DNA of 64,000 nt from Caproicibacter fermentans (GCF_009746625.1 NZ_VWXL01000053.1:1-64000), one strand, 5' to 3'. Positions 42,656 through 51,835 are shown, counted from the stretch's first letter. The notes: generated by a model not told the origin, from the sequence alone. Made by a program: numbers and translations.

Positions 42656-43711
42656 TTATTTTGTGTTCTGGATTTGCTTGATCAGATCCAAGTTGTCCTT
42701 GGCATATTTTTCATACAGCGGCTGTACGGCATCCTGGAATTTCTTGAGTTCATCCGCGGAAAGCTCCGTTACCTTGACGCCTTTGGATTTTACTTCATCC
42801 AGGGCGCTCTTTTCGGAATCAGCCCACAGCTGACGCTCTACCTTGGAAGCTTCTTCGGCACATTCCTGAATAATTTTCTGGTCGCTGGGTGACAGAGAAT
42901 CCCAGGTCTTCTGCGAACACAGCATCATTTCCGGCAGACGGCTGTGACCATCCAGAAGCAGATTGGGGGCAACTTCGTAATGCTTGGTGGATTCATAGGA
43001 CGGAAGGTTGTTTTCCGCGCCGTCGATGACGCCGTTCTGAAGGCCGGAGTAAACCTCGCCGTAATCCATCGGGGTTGGGCTGGCGCCGAGTGCCTTGACC
43101 ATATCCATCATCAGGCTGGATTCCTGCACGCGAATTTTCATGTTCTTAAGACCCGAAAGGTCTGTTACCGGTTTTTTGGTGTAGAAGTTTCTGGAACCGG
43201 CGTCGTACCAGCACAGGCCGACCATCTTGGAGCTTGAGATTCCATCGAGGAATTTTTTGCCGATATCGCCGTTCAGCACATTCCACATCTGGTCACTGCT
43301 GGAGAACAGGTACGGAAGGGATAAAGTGTTCAGCTTCTGGTCAAATCCGGACAGAACACCAAGACTTGCGCGGGTGAAATCGAGTCCGCCGTACTGCACC
43401 TGCTGCACGCCTGATTTTTCATCGCCGAGCTGAGCATTGTAGTAAACCTGAATCTTGATTCTGCCGTTCGATTTTTCCTGAACCAGATCCACAAACTTTG
43501 CGTCCGCCTGGGAAGCCGGGTGTGTCGTCGCCTGAATTTCGGAGAAACGGAACGTGTATGATTTCCCGCTGGAATCGGCGGAAGCCGCCGCGGAATTCCC
43601 GGCTGAAGTCGGGGCTGCCGAACTTGATGCCTGACCGGAAGAACAACCCGCAAGAATACTTGTGCATGCCAATGTGCCTGCAAGCAGGATGGAAATTGCC
43701 TTGTTCATCAT
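42656..43711 (-). CDS. dctP: TRAP transporter binding lipoprotein (DctP)
   Basis: A solute-binding lipoprotein of 351 residues. The signal peptide ends in lipobox ILAGC, then a Ser/Ala-rich linker. The mature domain shows HPASQADAKFVDLVQEKSNG, KIQVYYNAQLGDEKSGVQQV, and the ligand-binding region KNMKIRVQESSLMMDMVKALG with the arginine that pairs with the substrate carboxylate in DctP proteins; then PTPMDYGEVYSGLQNGVIDG. GGAGGAG lies 5 bases before ATG 43711; ATG 43708 is equally possible. The substrate is inferred to be galacturonate or glucuronate from the surrounding genes. Confidence 0.93.
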   Translation of the reverse strand: MMNKAISILLAGTLACTSILAGCSSGQASSSAAPTSAGNSAAASADSSGKSYTFRFSEIQATTHPASQADAKFVDLVQEKSNGRIKIQVYYNAQLGDEKSGVQQVQYGGLDFTRASLGVLSGFDQKLNTLSLPYLFSSSDQMWNVLNGDIGKKFLDGISSSKMVGLCWYDAGSRNFYTKKPVTDLSGLKNMKIRVQESSLMMDMVKALGASPTPMDYGEVYSGLQNGVIDGAENNLPSYESTKHYEVAPNLLLDGHSRLPEMMLCSQKTWDSLSPSDQKIIQECAEEASKVERQLWADSEKSALDEVKSKGVKVTELSADELKKFQDAVQPLYEKYAKDNLDLIKQIQNTK

Positions 43712-43826
43712 AAACTCCTCCAATTAACAAATTTCATATCTTGTATTTAATAATTCCCACATGGACTGCTTTTCTGATTTTCCTCCCTTCCGGGATAAGA
43801 CTGTTAACCTGACTGAAAAAACGGGA

Positions 43827-45317
43827 TTACAGGGTGACTCCGTTTTTCCAGACGGCAATCTCGGCAAAGTCATATTTTTCGCTGCATGTTTGCTGCCCGG
43901 AGGCAGTTTGCAAAACAAGCCGGGTCAGATCGCCGCACAGATCATCCGCTTTTTTGCCGGCCGCGATCGGACCCGCGTCAAAATCAATCCATCGCGGCTT
44001 TCTTTCCGAAAGCTGCGTATTGGTTGAAATTTTGATAGTCGGAACAACCGTTCCGAACGGCGTCCCTCTTCCTGTTGAAAACAGAACCATTTGACAGCCC
44101 GCTGCGGCTAGGGCGGAGGCGGAAACCAGATCGTTTCCGGGCGCACAAAGCAGATTCAGCCCTTTCTGTGTGATTCGTCCCGCATAGGGAAGGACGTCCT
44201 CCACTTCGGCCGACCCGCCTTTTTGAATGCAGCCAAGCGATTTTTCCTCCAGAGTCGTAATTCCTCCGGCTTTATTGCCGGGAGACGGATTCTCATAAAC
44301 CGGCTGCCCGGCGTCGGTAAAGTATTTTTTGAAATTGCGGATTAAACCGACGGCTTTTTGAAAGACGCCGCTGTCCCGCGCGCGGTTCATCAATATTGTT
44401 TCCGCGCCGAACATTTCCGGTACTTCCGTTAAAATCACCGTGCCGCCCTGTGAAACAAGAAAATCAGTAAACCGGCCGATCAGCGGATTTGCAGTGATGC
44501 CGGAAAGTCCGTCGGACCCCCCGCATTTCATGCCGACCCGCAGTTCCGTCAAAGGAATCGGTTCCCTGCGGTCGCCGGCCATTCGGTCGTTCAGCTCCGC
44601 CAATAAATCGGCGCCGCGTTCAATTTCGTCATCCGTTTCCTGAGCTACAAGAAAACGGACGCGGCTTTCGTCAAAAGAGCCGAGCTCCTGCCGGAAGCTT
44701 TCGGGCGTGTTGCTCTCACAGCCAAGGCTGAGAACCAGAACCCCGCCCGCATTCGGGTGCCGCGTAAAGTCCGCCAGAAGGCGTCTTGTAGCGGATAAAT
44801 CATCTCCCAGCTGGGAGCAGCCGTAATTGTGTTTCAGAATTCGGATTGCTTCGGCATGCGCCGGACTGTGCTTTTCTCTGAATCGGCGAACAATCAGTTC
44901 AGCCGTTCCGTTGACGCATCCGACGGTGGGTACAATCCACAGTTCATTGCGGATTCCCGCGGAGCCGTCTGCGCGGCGAAAGCCGTCAAACGTCAAATTG
45001 CGGTTTGGAACGTCCGCCGGCAGGGGCGTTTTCCGGTAACGGTACTCGTCTGCGGCAGCGTTAAGGCCCGTCGCCATGTTGTGGGAATGAACCCAGGCTC
45101 CGCGTGGAATATTCTGTTTCGCACGGCCGATCGGGAAACCGTACTTGATGATTTCGGAATTCGCCGAAAGATCGGAAAGCGCGAATTTATGTCCCCGGGC
45201 GATAGTTTCCACTAGCGTTATGATTTTGCCGCCGAGTTCGACCGGTTCGCCTTTTTTCAGGTCGCACAAAGCCACGGCGACATTGTCTTTGTCGTTAATC
45301 TTGATTGCTTTATTCAT
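43827..45317 (-). CDS. uxaA: Altronate dehydratase
   Basis: A 496-residue iron-dependent dehydratase that converts D-altronate to 2-keto-3-deoxygluconate. The N-terminal SAF-type domain (residues 1-~100) includes GHKFALSDLSANSEIIKYG and the metal-site text PRGAWVHSHNM; the catalytic domain has FDGFRRADGSAGIRNELWIVPTVGCVN, GCSQLGDD, GMKCGGSDGLSGITANP and the C-terminal FSTGRGTPFGTVVPTIKISTN. All are typical of UxaA/GarD. It starts 2 bases after the uxaB stop and is followed by dctP after 115 bases. Confidence 0.96.
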   Translation of the reverse strand: MNKAIKINDKDNVAVALCDLKKGEPVELGGKIITLVETIARGHKFALSDLSANSEIIKYGFPIGRAKQNIPRGAWVHSHNMATGLNAAADEYRYRKTPLPADVPNRNLTFDGFRRADGSAGIRNELWIVPTVGCVNGTAELIVRRFREKHSPAHAEAIRILKHNYGCSQLGDDLSATRRLLADFTRHPNAGGVLVLSLGCESNTPESFRQELGSFDESRVRFLVAQETDDEIERGADLLAELNDRMAGDRREPIPLTELRVGMKCGGSDGLSGITANPLIGRFTDFLVSQGGTVILTEVPEMFGAETILMNRARDSGVFQKAVGLIRNFKKYFTDAGQPVYENPSPGNKAGGITTLEEKSLGCIQKGGSAEVEDVLPYAGRITQKGLNLLCAPGNDLVSASALAAAGCQMVLFSTGRGTPFGTVVPTIKISTNTQLSERKPRWIDFDAGPIAAGKKADDLCGDLTRLVLQTASGQQTCSEKYDFAEIAVWKNGVTL

Positions 45318-45319
45318 AC

Positions 45320-46780
45320 TCAGGATCCCTGCACGATCTGTTCAACCGCCTTTTTCATGCCGGATTTTTCAATTTCGGACAGATCCTTCGCGACCGCGTT
45401 TGTCAATCCGGGCACCAGGTTTAAGTCCTGCTTCCAGACGGATTCGAACGACAAAACACCGCGGACCAGATTCAGCAAAGATTTCTCCGTTCCGTCGTAA
45501 GCCGCCCATTGCTTTTTCATCAGTTCAAGCACCGCGTCTTCGTCGCTCAGGGCAATGGACTCTTCGCCGCGTTTGCCGCGGTAAAATTCCAATAGAGCGG
45601 CGAGCGAAAACACCAGATGCTTCGGCAGTTCTTTTGTCCTCGAGAGGTATTCCAGCAAAGAGGGCAGGACGCGGGTTTCGTATTTCGAGAAAGAATTCAG
45701 AGCGATGCTCATTAAGTAGTGCTTGACAAACGGATTGCGGAAGCGATCAAAAACTGCTTTCGCAAAGTCTTCCAGTTCCTGCTTTGGCAGGTCGAGCGTC
45801 GGGATGATTTCCCGCTCGACGGCCTGCGTAAGAAACTTGCCGGCCAGCGCGTCGTCGACCGCTTCGCCGACCGTGTCCAAATGAAGCAGGTAGGCGACCG
45901 GAACCAAGACCGTGTGCGCGCCGTTCAGGATGCGGACTTTCCGGGTGCGGTATGGCGTCATATCCGCTACAACCTTCACATTCAGCCCGGCCTTTTCAAA
46001 CGGAATTTCGTTCGAAATCCATTTGGGGCCTTCGATGACCCAAAGGTGGAACAGCTCTCCTACGTCGACCGCCTTGTCTATGTATCCAAGCTCCTTTGTC
46101 ACTTCATCAATGGTGTCTCTCGGGTATCCCGGCACAATCCGGTCCACGAGGCTGCAGCAAAAGGTGTTCGACTGATTCAGCCATTCAATAAAGCCATGTT
46201 CCAGCTTCCACTGCTCCGCGTACTGCAAAACACATTTTTTCAGTTTTTCTCCGTTGCGGTCGATCAGCTCGCAGGGGATCACGATCAGCCCCTTATCTTT
46301 CGCTCCGCCGAAAACCTGATATCTGCGGTACAGGAACTGCGTCAGCTTCGCGGGGTAAGAGGTTGGAGGAGCATCGTCCGGGCCGCAGGCCGGGTCGAAA
46401 GCGATTCCTGCCTCCGTTGTGTTTGAAACCACCAGACGCAGGGTTTCGCATCCGACCAGGGAAAGATAATCCTGATAATTTTCATAGGGATTGATTGCTT
46501 TGTTTACGCAGCCGATCACGCTGTGGGTGCGGACCGGTTTTCCGTTTTCCATCCCCTGCAGAAAAAGCGTGTACAGGCGGTCCTGCTCGTTGAGAAGAGC
46601 TGCGTTTCCCTGTGGCAGAGGCTGAATGATGGCGACGCCGGCGTTAAAATCCGCCTTTTGATTTATCTGTTCTATCTGCCAGTCGACAAATGCGCGCAGA
46701 AAATTTCCTTCGCCGTACTGCAATACTTTAATGGGGTTTTCTTTGCTGCCGGAATATGTATTCTTCGAAAGTCTTTCCAA
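45320..46780 (-). CDS. uxaB: Tagaturonate reductase
   Basis: A protein of 486 residues of the long-chain mannitol dehydrogenase family that reduces D-tagaturonate to D-altronate with NADH. Motifs: [18 protein letters not shown] (nucleotide-binding), [44 protein letters not shown] and [18 protein letters not shown] with the catalytic lysine/asparagine region. TTG 46780 is chosen: GGGAGG is 8 bases upstream and [11 protein letters not shown] is a normal N-terminus. A longer frame to 46951 would run through the promoter and operator. First gene of the hexuronate operon. Confidence 0.95.
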   Translation of the reverse strand: MERLSKNTYSGSKENPIKVLQYGEGNFLRAFVDWQIEQINQKADFNAGVAIIQPLPQGNAALLNEQDRLYTLFLQGMENGKPVRTHSVIGCVNKAINPYENYQDYLSLVGCETLRLVVSNTTEAGIAFDPACGPDDAPPTSYPAKLTQFLYRRYQVFGGAKDKGLIVIPCELIDRNGEKLKKCVLQYAEQWKLEHGFIEWLNQSNTFCCSLVDRIVPGYPRDTIDEVTKELGYIDKAVDVGELFHLWVIEGPKWISNEIPFEKAGLNVKVVADMTPYRTRKVRILNGAHTVLVPVAYLLHLDTVGEAVDDALAGKFLTQAVEREIIPTLDLPKQELEDFAKAVFDRFRNPFVKHYLMSIALNSFSKYETRVLPSLLEYLSRTKELPKHLVFSLAALLEFYRGKRGEESIALSDEDAVLELMKKQWAAYDGTEKSLLNLVRGVLSFESVWKQDLNLVPGLTNAVAKDLSEIEKSGMKKAVEQIVQGS

Positions 46781-46806
46781 TCGTAAATCCTCCCTGTTAT
46801 ACGTAA

Positions 46807-46860
46807 ATGTATACCTTGTTGTATACATCAAATAATAAACCGCATTCATTAAATTGTCAA
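46807..46860 (-). promoter_or_regulatory. uxa operon promoter with palindromic GntR-type operator
   Basis: On the minus strand: TTGACA (46855-46860), a 17-base spacer and TATTAT (46832-46837). Just downstream, over the expected start site, is a perfect inverted repeat ATGTATAC (46807-46814), CTTGTT, GTATACAT (46821-46828). The position fits a repressor that blocks the start, and the sequence fits FCD-type GntR operators (GT-N-AC cores). The divergent GntR gene is the likely source of the protein. Confidence 0.75.
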
Positions 46861-46930
46861 TAATGTTTTTAAATTTCACAATATTTTGTTGAAAGAGACC
46901 TTTTGCGTTCTTTAAATGGAAAAATAATGC

Positions 46931-46996
46931 TTGAAATTTTTTCTCGAGCATGATATAATACCAACAAAAATACGCATGTGAAATACAACATGTATT
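46931..46996 (+). promoter_or_regulatory. Promoter and autoregulatory site of the GntR gene
   Basis: TTGAAA (46931-46936), 17-base spacer, perfect TATAAT (46954-46959). Downstream lies AATACA-ACA-TGTATT (46982-46996), a near relative of the uxa operator, between the start site and the GTG at 47012, consistent with autoregulation. Confidence 0.65.
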
Positions 46997-47011
46997 CCAG
47001 AGGATATTAAT

Positions 47012-47758
47012 GTGAGTGCAAACAGTTTAAAAGAAAAAGCCTATCATATGATTAAGGAGAAGATTGTATCCTGCGAATATCTTCCCAACACCTTCCTAAA
47101 CGAAAATATTCTTCAGAAAGAAATCGGAGTCAGCAGGACGCCGATTCGGGACGCGATCGGTCGGCTGGAGCAGGAAAATCTGGTGAGGATTCTGCCCAAA
47201 AAAGGAATCGTTGTGTCCGATTTATCCATTAATGAAATCAGCTCTATTTATGAAGTCAGGTTGCTGATCGAGCCGTTTGCGATTGAGAGGTACGCGGATA
47301 AAATTGATAAAGCAACGCTTCTGAACTATAAAAATTATTACTCTCAGAATAATTCGTTTGGAAATATTGACGAGGCTTATCAGATTGATGATGAGATTCA
47401 TCATATTTTTATATCCGCCACGCAAAACAAGTACTTAATCCAGACGTATGAAAACATACAGGTCCAAAATTGCCGAATCCGCATTCTGTCCGGAAAAAAG
47501 ATAGAGGAAAGAATGGAGAGGTCGAATCAGGAGCATATCAGGATACTGGACGCGGTTATGTCCGATCAGTTCGAGCAGGCGGCCCGCTATATGGCGGAGC
47601 ATCTTCAGAACGCAAAGAAAGCCGCGTTTTCTCTGATCCTTTCCAATGGCGGCTGGGATTATCCATCCGTGAATGCGGCGGGAAGTTCTTTCCTGCCGCA
47701 GAATTCGTTTGCGGCCGTGTCAAGGCACCTGATTGCCCCGGGGAAAAAAGAGGACTGA
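47012..47758 (+). CDS. GntR-family (FCD) regulator of hexuronate genes
   Basis: A 248-residue repressor-type regulator. The N-terminal winged helix (residues 1-75) includes [15 protein letters not shown] and [27 protein letters not shown], the standard GntR text; the C-terminal FCD ligand-binding domain (residues ~80-220) includes [41 protein letters not shown] and [10 protein letters not shown] with the metal-binding Asp/His residues. It starts at GTG after AGAGGATATTAAT. Divergent from uxaB and flanked by matching palindromes, it probably senses a hexuronate intermediate, as UxuR/ExuR proteins do. Confidence 0.9.
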   Translation: MSANSLKEKAYHMIKEKIVSCEYLPNTFLNENILQKEIGVSRTPIRDAIGRLEQENLVRILPKKGIVVSDLSINEISSIYEVRLLIEPFAIERYADKIDKATLLNYKNYYSQNNSFGNIDEAYQIDDEIHHIFISATQNKYLIQTYENIQVQNCRIRILSGKKIEERMERSNQEHIRILDAVMSDQFEQAARYMAEHLQNAKKAAFSLILSNGGWDYPSVNAAGSSFLPQNSFAAVSRHLIAPGKKED

Positions 47759-47814
47759 CGAAAGCCCGCTCTCACCTGCTGATAGTGAGATTAGGAGCGC
47801 TAAGACAAAATAAA

Positions 47815-47860
47815 GAAACAGGCAGACCACTTGTTCTACGAGGGTCATGCCTGTTTTCTT
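47815..47860 (+). terminator. Terminator after the GntR gene
   Basis: AAACAGGCAGACC pairs with GGGTCATGCCTGTTT (one bulged A), followed by TCTTGTTG. It lies about 55 bases after the GntR stop. Confidence 0.75.
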
Positions 47861-47911
47861 GTTGTGCCAGTATGCGCCGGCGAAAATTCCACGAATAAAA
47901 CTGAAAAGCGC

Positions 47912-47940
47912 TTGACAAAGTATCTGCCGTGTGCCACACT
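47912..47940 (+). promoter_or_regulatory. Candidate promoter of the DUF362 gene
   Basis: Consensus TTGACA (47912-47917), 17-base spacer and a poor -10 CACACT (47935-47940), 35 bases before the ATG. A weak -10 may mean activator dependence. Confidence 0.4.
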
Positions 47941-47974
47941 GCGGTTAGAGAGATAGTTACAAAGGAGAATCGTA

Positions 47975-49147
47975 ATGAGCAAATCTAAGGTTGCGTTGGT
48001 CCGCTGCGGGGACTATGATTTCGGCCATGTGAAAGAAGCGGTTCAAAAGGGGATCGATTTGCTTGGGGGGCCTGACGGATTTGTGTCGGCAGGTGAGAAA
48101 ATCCTGCTGAAACCCAACTGGCTTTCCGCGGATCCTCCCGAAAAATGTGTTACTACGCACCCGTCTGTTTTCAAAGCGGCTGCCGAAATATTTCAAAAGG
48201 CGGGGGCGGAGCTCACTTATGGAGATTCACCGGCCTTTCAGAATCCGGAGCGCGCGGCGAAACGGAGCGGAATCGAGGCTGTTGCCGCGGAGCTTGGCAT
48301 TGCCCCGGCAGATTTTTTATCCGGACGCGAAGTGTTTTTTTCCGAGGGACGTCAGAATAAAAAGTTTACGATCGCGAACGGGGTGCTCGACAGCGACGGC
48401 GTCGTCAGCCTGCCCAAAATGAAGACCCATGCCTTTCAACGCGTAACCGGGGCGGTCAAAAATCAGTTCGGATGCATTCCCGGAACAAGGAAAGGGGAAT
48501 TTCATGTCCGGATTCCGGACGCCGCGGCATTTGCCAGAATGCTGATCGATTTGAATTCCTATATCCGTCCAAGGCTTTTTATCATGGACGGCATACTGGC
48601 GATGGAAGGCAATGGCCCGCGGGGAGGAACCCCCCGGAAAATGAATGTGCTTCTGCTGTCGGCGGACCCCGTTGCGCTGGATGCTACGGTTTGCAGATTG
48701 ATGAATCTGGATCCGGAACTGGTTTTAACGAATCAGGCCGGCATGGAAATGGGATTGGGCACATGCCGGCAAGAGGAAATCGAATTGCTCGGGGACCCGG
48801 TCGACAGCTTTGTTGCGAATGATTTCCGGGTCAATCGGAAGCCGATGAAAGCCGGACGGTCGGGCGGCGGCATGGCGGTCATCAAAAACGCTCTCGTGCC
48901 CAGGCCGTATATCATAGCGGACAAATGTGTTAAATGCGGCGTCTGCGTTAAAATGTGCCCCGTAACGCCGAAAGCGGTCGACTGGCACGACGGCAATAAA
49001 AGTAATCCGCCGTCGTACCGTTATGACCGCTGCATCCGCTGCTACTGCTGCCAGGAGCTTTGCCCGCAAAGCGCGATTCGCGTCAAGGTGCCGTTTATTC
49101 GCCGGGTATTTGGAAAAGACGGCGGTCACGAGAAGCTGTCGTCCTGA
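47975..49147 (+). CDS. DUF362 iron-sulfur protein
   Basis: A protein of 390 residues. The first ~300 are a DUF362 domain (KILLKPNWLSADPPEKCVTTHP, SLPKMKTHAFQRVTGAVKNQFG, LFIMDGILAMEGNGP, SADPVALDATVCRLM). Residues ~318-375 form a two-cluster ferredoxin: CVKCGVCVKMCPVTP and CIRCYCCQELCPQSA, each a CX2CX2CX3CP motif. It is soluble with no signal peptide. AAAGGAGAATCGTA precedes the ATG. Such proteins are widespread in anaerobes and are thought to be redox or metal-handling; the function is not known. It converges on the MerR gene with 31 bases between. Confidence 0.88.
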   Translation: MSKSKVALVRCGDYDFGHVKEAVQKGIDLLGGPDGFVSAGEKILLKPNWLSADPPEKCVTTHPSVFKAAAEIFQKAGAELTYGDSPAFQNPERAAKRSGIEAVAAELGIAPADFLSGREVFFSEGRQNKKFTIANGVLDSDGVVSLPKMKTHAFQRVTGAVKNQFGCIPGTRKGEFHVRIPDAAAFARMLIDLNSYIRPRLFIMDGILAMEGNGPRGGTPRKMNVLLLSADPVALDATVCRLMNLDPELVLTNQAGMEMGLGTCRQEEIELLGDPVDSFVANDFRVNRKPMKAGRSGGGMAVIKNALVPRPYIIADKCVKCGVCVKMCPVTPKAVDWHDGNKSNPPSYRYDRCIRCYCCQELCPQSAIRVKVPFIRRVFGKDGGHEKLSS

Positions 49148-49178
49148 ACCGGGCGAGCCGCCTGAACACGCGAGGGAT

Positions 49179-49976
49179 TTATTCGGCTTTTGTTACCGGA
49201 AACAGAATTCCGGTTTCATATTCATCCGGGTCGGAAACGGAATGCTCGTCTTTCAGATACCGTTCGATGGCCGGACCGCTGATTTGATATTCGGGATGCC
49301 CGGCCATCCAATCGCAGATGGCGTCGTAAGCGTATTTTACGGTCTCGTAAGGACCGACATGCGTGGTTGCGACGCAAAGCTGTGCGGGGATTTCCTGAAC
49401 GTCCGGCCCGTCTCCGGAAACCTGAACCTGTGCTTCCGCGTCCATGCTGTCATAGGAAAATTCTCTTCCGTGATACAGCAGCTGGGTTGCGCCGGCGCGT
49501 TTCAGACCCCGGCGGTCGGCTTCCCGCAGCAATTCCTGAAACAGGTCGTGAACCTCCGCGATACTGATTGTTTTGCGAAGCCCGAATACTCTTTGAGCGG
49601 GCGTATCCATCACAATGACGTGGTATTTTTCCTGAACCATACGGTTACCCTCCATATTGATGATATCGTCTTCCATTCGTCGGAGAGTTTTTCGAAGCTT
49701 ATGCAATTCGTCGTATGCCTGCAGCCGCTTTGCATGGATTTTTTTTGCCAGCGCTTCCCGGGAAAGCACCAGCAATTCCGAAATTTCAGAAAGCGAGAAT
49801 CCGTAGTCCTTCAGAGTTTCAATCTGAAGAAGAACGGGCAGCTGCGCGGCGTCGTAATACCGATAACCGTTCTGCTCGTTGACGTGCGCGGGACGCAGCA
49901 GGCCAATGGCGTCATAATGCCGCAGCATCCGTGCCGAAATATGGCTCAGCTTTGAAAACTCTCCGATTGTAAACAT
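49179..49976 (-). CDS. MerR-family regulator with GyrI-like effector domain
   Basis: This 265-residue regulator has an N-terminal MerR winged helix (residues 1-70; MFTIGEFSKLSHISARMLRHYDAIGLLRPAHV, NGYRYYDAAQL), a dimerising coiled coil (~80-115) and a C-terminal GyrI-like small-molecule-binding domain (~125-265; ending QISGPAIERYLKDEH, ETGILFPV), the BmrR-like arrangement for sensing hydrophobic or drug-like compounds. The promoter has the 19-base spacer diagnostic of MerR control, so it is probably autoregulated. No obvious target transporter is divergent; the leftward AI-2E-family gene downstream has its own promoter. Confidence 0.9.
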   Translation of the reverse strand: MFTIGEFSKLSHISARMLRHYDAIGLLRPAHVNEQNGYRYYDAAQLPVLLQIETLKDYGFSLSEISELLVLSREALAKKIHAKRLQAYDELHKLRKTLRRMEDDIINMEGNRMVQEKYHVIVMDTPAQRVFGLRKTISIAEVHDLFQELLREADRRGLKRAGATQLLYHGREFSYDSMDAEAQVQVSGDGPDVQEIPAQLCVATTHVGPYETVKYAYDAICDWMAGHPEYQISGPAIERYLKDEHSVSDPDEYETGILFPVTKAE

Positions 49977-50006
49977 GCTTGCCTCCTGGGAATCGATTCC
50001 TGAACT

Positions 50007-50037
50007 ATCTTACACCTTGTCATTGTGTTAAGGTCAA
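50007..50037 (-). promoter_or_regulatory. MerR-type promoter with 19-bp spacer and operator
   Basis: On the minus strand: TTGACC (50032-50037), a 19-base spacer and TAAGAT (50007-50012). Inside the spacer is the dyad ACCTT-N11-AAGGT. Overlong spacing with a centred palindrome is the classic MerR-activated promoter design. Confidence 0.75.
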
Positions 50038-50073
50038 TCCCTTTTTTTGTTTTATTTTTATAGGGGTATAATA

Positions 50074-50111
50074 ATCAACGGGCTGCAGGCGAAAACCTGT
50101 AACCCGTTGAT
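50074..50111 (-). terminator. Terminator after the AI-2E-family gene
   Basis: ATCAACGGG and CCCGTTGAT enclose a second stem CAGG/CCTG with loop CGAAAA. On the minus strand it follows the stop at 50127 by 15 bases and leads into TATTATACC. It may serve both strands. Confidence 0.65.
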
Positions 50112-50126
50112 TTGATGGAAATGAAT

Positions 50127-51290
50127 TTATTTCGGGTCGGGGGACGGCTGTTCCTTCGGCCGGCGCATTCTTTTGTTTACGTTTTCACGGAGAAGTGTGT
50201 ACAGTACGGAACAGACCGGAATGTTGATGAGCATTCCCAGAATGCCGAACGCGTTGCCGCCGATCGTGACGGCGACCAGTACCCACAGCGCCGGAAGGCC
50301 TACTCTGGAGCCGACCACACGGGGGTATATCAGGTTGCCCTCCAACTGCTGCAGGACCACGAAATAGATGATGAACCAGAGCGCCTGAATCGGATTGACA
50401 ATCAGAATCAGAAGAGCGCCGAAGACGGTGCTGAAAAACGCGCCCAAAATCGGGATCAGCGCCATAAAGGCGACAAAGACCGAAATCAGCAGTGCGTAGG
50501 GGAAATGGAACAGATTCATTCCGACAAAACAAAGCGAGCCGAGAATGCAGGCTTCGGTGCAGGTGCCCGCGATAAAGTTGGAAAAAGCGCGGTTCGTCAA
50601 ATGAAGGACATGATATACGGAGTCCGCATGTTTTTGGGGCAGGTAAGCGTACATGACCCGTTTGACCTGATGATAAAGGCGTTCCTTCTGAGCCAGGACG
50701 TTGACGGAAATGACGAAGGTCAGAACGAAAGAGATGGCGCCGTGAAAAATCATCCCCATCATTGAAACGCTGGAGCCGACCAGGCTGCTGGCGAATTTCT
50801 GTCCGTATCCCGCAATCATCTGGCTGAGATTGGTCCAGTCGATATTCAGGTTTTTAAAATACCCGGCGATTTCCGGGTGGTCGCGGTCGATTTTCGCGAG
50901 GCTGTTTTGCAGTTCGTTAAAAAAGGGCTGTATGTTGTTGGTCAAATTCGTGATGGTGCGGACCAATTCCGGGATCACGATCAGCATAATCAGCGCGATC
51001 AAACCGAATACAATGACAAGGGACAGAAAAATGCCGGCGGCCCGCCTCGTTTTCGGCCAGACTTTTTTGTACCGCCGGTTCAGCGGAGAAAAGAGACGTG
51101 TCTCAATCGGAACGAGAAGAACGTTGATCACGAAGGCGACGGCGAAGCCCGCAAGAACCGGGCCGATGATGTTGGAAACGGAATTGATCAGCCAGGGCAG
51201 CAGGTATAAATTTTTCAGGACCATGAAAAATACGATGCCAAAGGCGATCAAAAGCGCCAGATTCTTCATGTTGCTTTTGTTGAGTTCCAT
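50127..51290 (-). CDS. AI-2E family transporter-like membrane protein
   Basis: A 387-residue membrane protein with about eight hydrophobic segments of the AI-2E family (PF01594; TqsA, YtvI, PerM relatives). An extracytoplasmic/helical middle region (NNIQPFFNELQNSLAKI) follows the first three helices; the C-terminal half has the family text FIAGTCTEACILGSLCFVG, LIPILGAFFSTVFGALLIL, and LEGNLIYPRVVGSRVGLPALWVLVAVTIGG. ATG 51290 is chosen because AAAGGA precedes it and a good promoter lies upstream; the frame is open to 51560. Members export or exchange diverse solutes, including Na+/H+; substrate unknown. Confidence 0.88.
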   Translation of the reverse strand: MELNKSNMKNLALLIAFGIVFFMVLKNLYLLPWLINSVSNIIGPVLAGFAVAFVINVLLVPIETRLFSPLNRRYKKVWPKTRRAAGIFLSLVIVFGLIALIMLIVIPELVRTITNLTNNIQPFFNELQNSLAKIDRDHPEIAGYFKNLNIDWTNLSQMIAGYGQKFASSLVGSSVSMMGMIFHGAISFVLTFVISVNVLAQKERLYHQVKRVMYAYLPQKHADSVYHVLHLTNRAFSNFIAGTCTEACILGSLCFVGMNLFHFPYALLISVFVAFMALIPILGAFFSTVFGALLILIVNPIQALWFIIYFVVLQQLEGNLIYPRVVGSRVGLPALWVLVAVTIGGNAFGILGMLINIPVCSVLYTLLRENVNKRMRRPKEQPSPDPK

Positions 51291-51398
51291 TTTGGACGTC
51301 CTTTCCGACAGGTTTTCCTTTTTATATTTGACTCTCTTGAGGATTGTATACAGATGCAAACCGCGCGCGGCGGGGGCGGGATAGAAATTTTCAGCTTT

Positions 51399-51427
51399 AT
51401 TATACGTGGAATTGCCAGATATTACAA
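51399..51427 (-). promoter_or_regulatory. Promoter of the AI-2E-family gene
   Basis: On the minus strand: TTGTAA (51422-51427), 17-base spacer, perfect TATAAT (51399-51404), leaving a 5' leader of about 100 bases. Confidence 0.75.
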
Positions 51428-51513
51428 GCCGCCGGATGCTGCGGATCAAAAGAAAGGTGCTGTGCAAAATGAATTTGCGATAGCAAACTGTACAAACCAA
51501 TAACCCTGAAAGC

Positions 51514-51566
51514 AAAAAAATGCGCTTTGAGACGGCTTTAAAAGCCCAGTCAAAGCGCATTTTTTG
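51514..51566 (-). terminator. Terminator after DUF6132 gene; hairpin repeat, copy 2
   Basis: AAAAAAATGCGCTTTGA pairs with TCAAAGCGCATTTTTT; within the loop GGCTTT/AAAGCC makes a second stem. On the minus strand a T7 run follows, a strong Rho-independent terminator 50 bases after the DUF6132 stop. The same sequence, with changes, occurs at 30387-30427. Confidence 0.85.
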
Positions 51567-51616
51567 TACGTTTTTTTACGACGAGGCTAAACAGCCCCCG
51601 TGTGTTTCGAGCAGAT

Positions 51617-51775
51617 TTAAAAGAAAGAGCCGACCAACAGCCCCATGACCGCGCCGTACAGAGTGGAACCGTAGGGATTCGACGTAATGGGGCATCTGCC
51701 CGTAGGGCATCCCACCTTTTTATAATAAAGAAAGCCCAGAACACCGCCGGCCAGTATGCCTGCAATTTGAAACAT
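51617..51775 (-). CDS. Small membrane protein, DUF6132-like
   Basis: A 52-residue protein that starts MFQIAGILAGGVLGFLYYK and ends GAVMGLLVGSFF. Two short hydrophobic helices flank CPTGRCPITSNPYGS, whose Cys-x4-Cys-Pro is the recognisable DUF6132 pattern. GAAGGAGGAGATGAACGG precedes the ATG. It lies 60 bases after the ferredoxin gene, within one transcript ending at the strong terminator. In other anaerobes, as I recall, such proteins accompany rhodanese or redox genes; function unknown. Confidence 0.75.
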   Translation of the reverse strand: MFQIAGILAGGVLGFLYYKKVGCPTGRCPITSNPYGSTLYGAVMGLLVGSFF

Positions 51776-51835
51776 CCGTTCATCTCCTCCTTCACGGATT
51801 CTGTCAAATCGAATTTTCGTTCTCCAATACAGCCT

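Noticed and set aside
37901-50000. GGGAATCGATTCC palindrome at both 37901-37920 and 49989-50000 as a shared operator
   Set aside because: One copy is part of a terminator stem and the other lies in the MerR leader; two short palindromes are not enough evidence.
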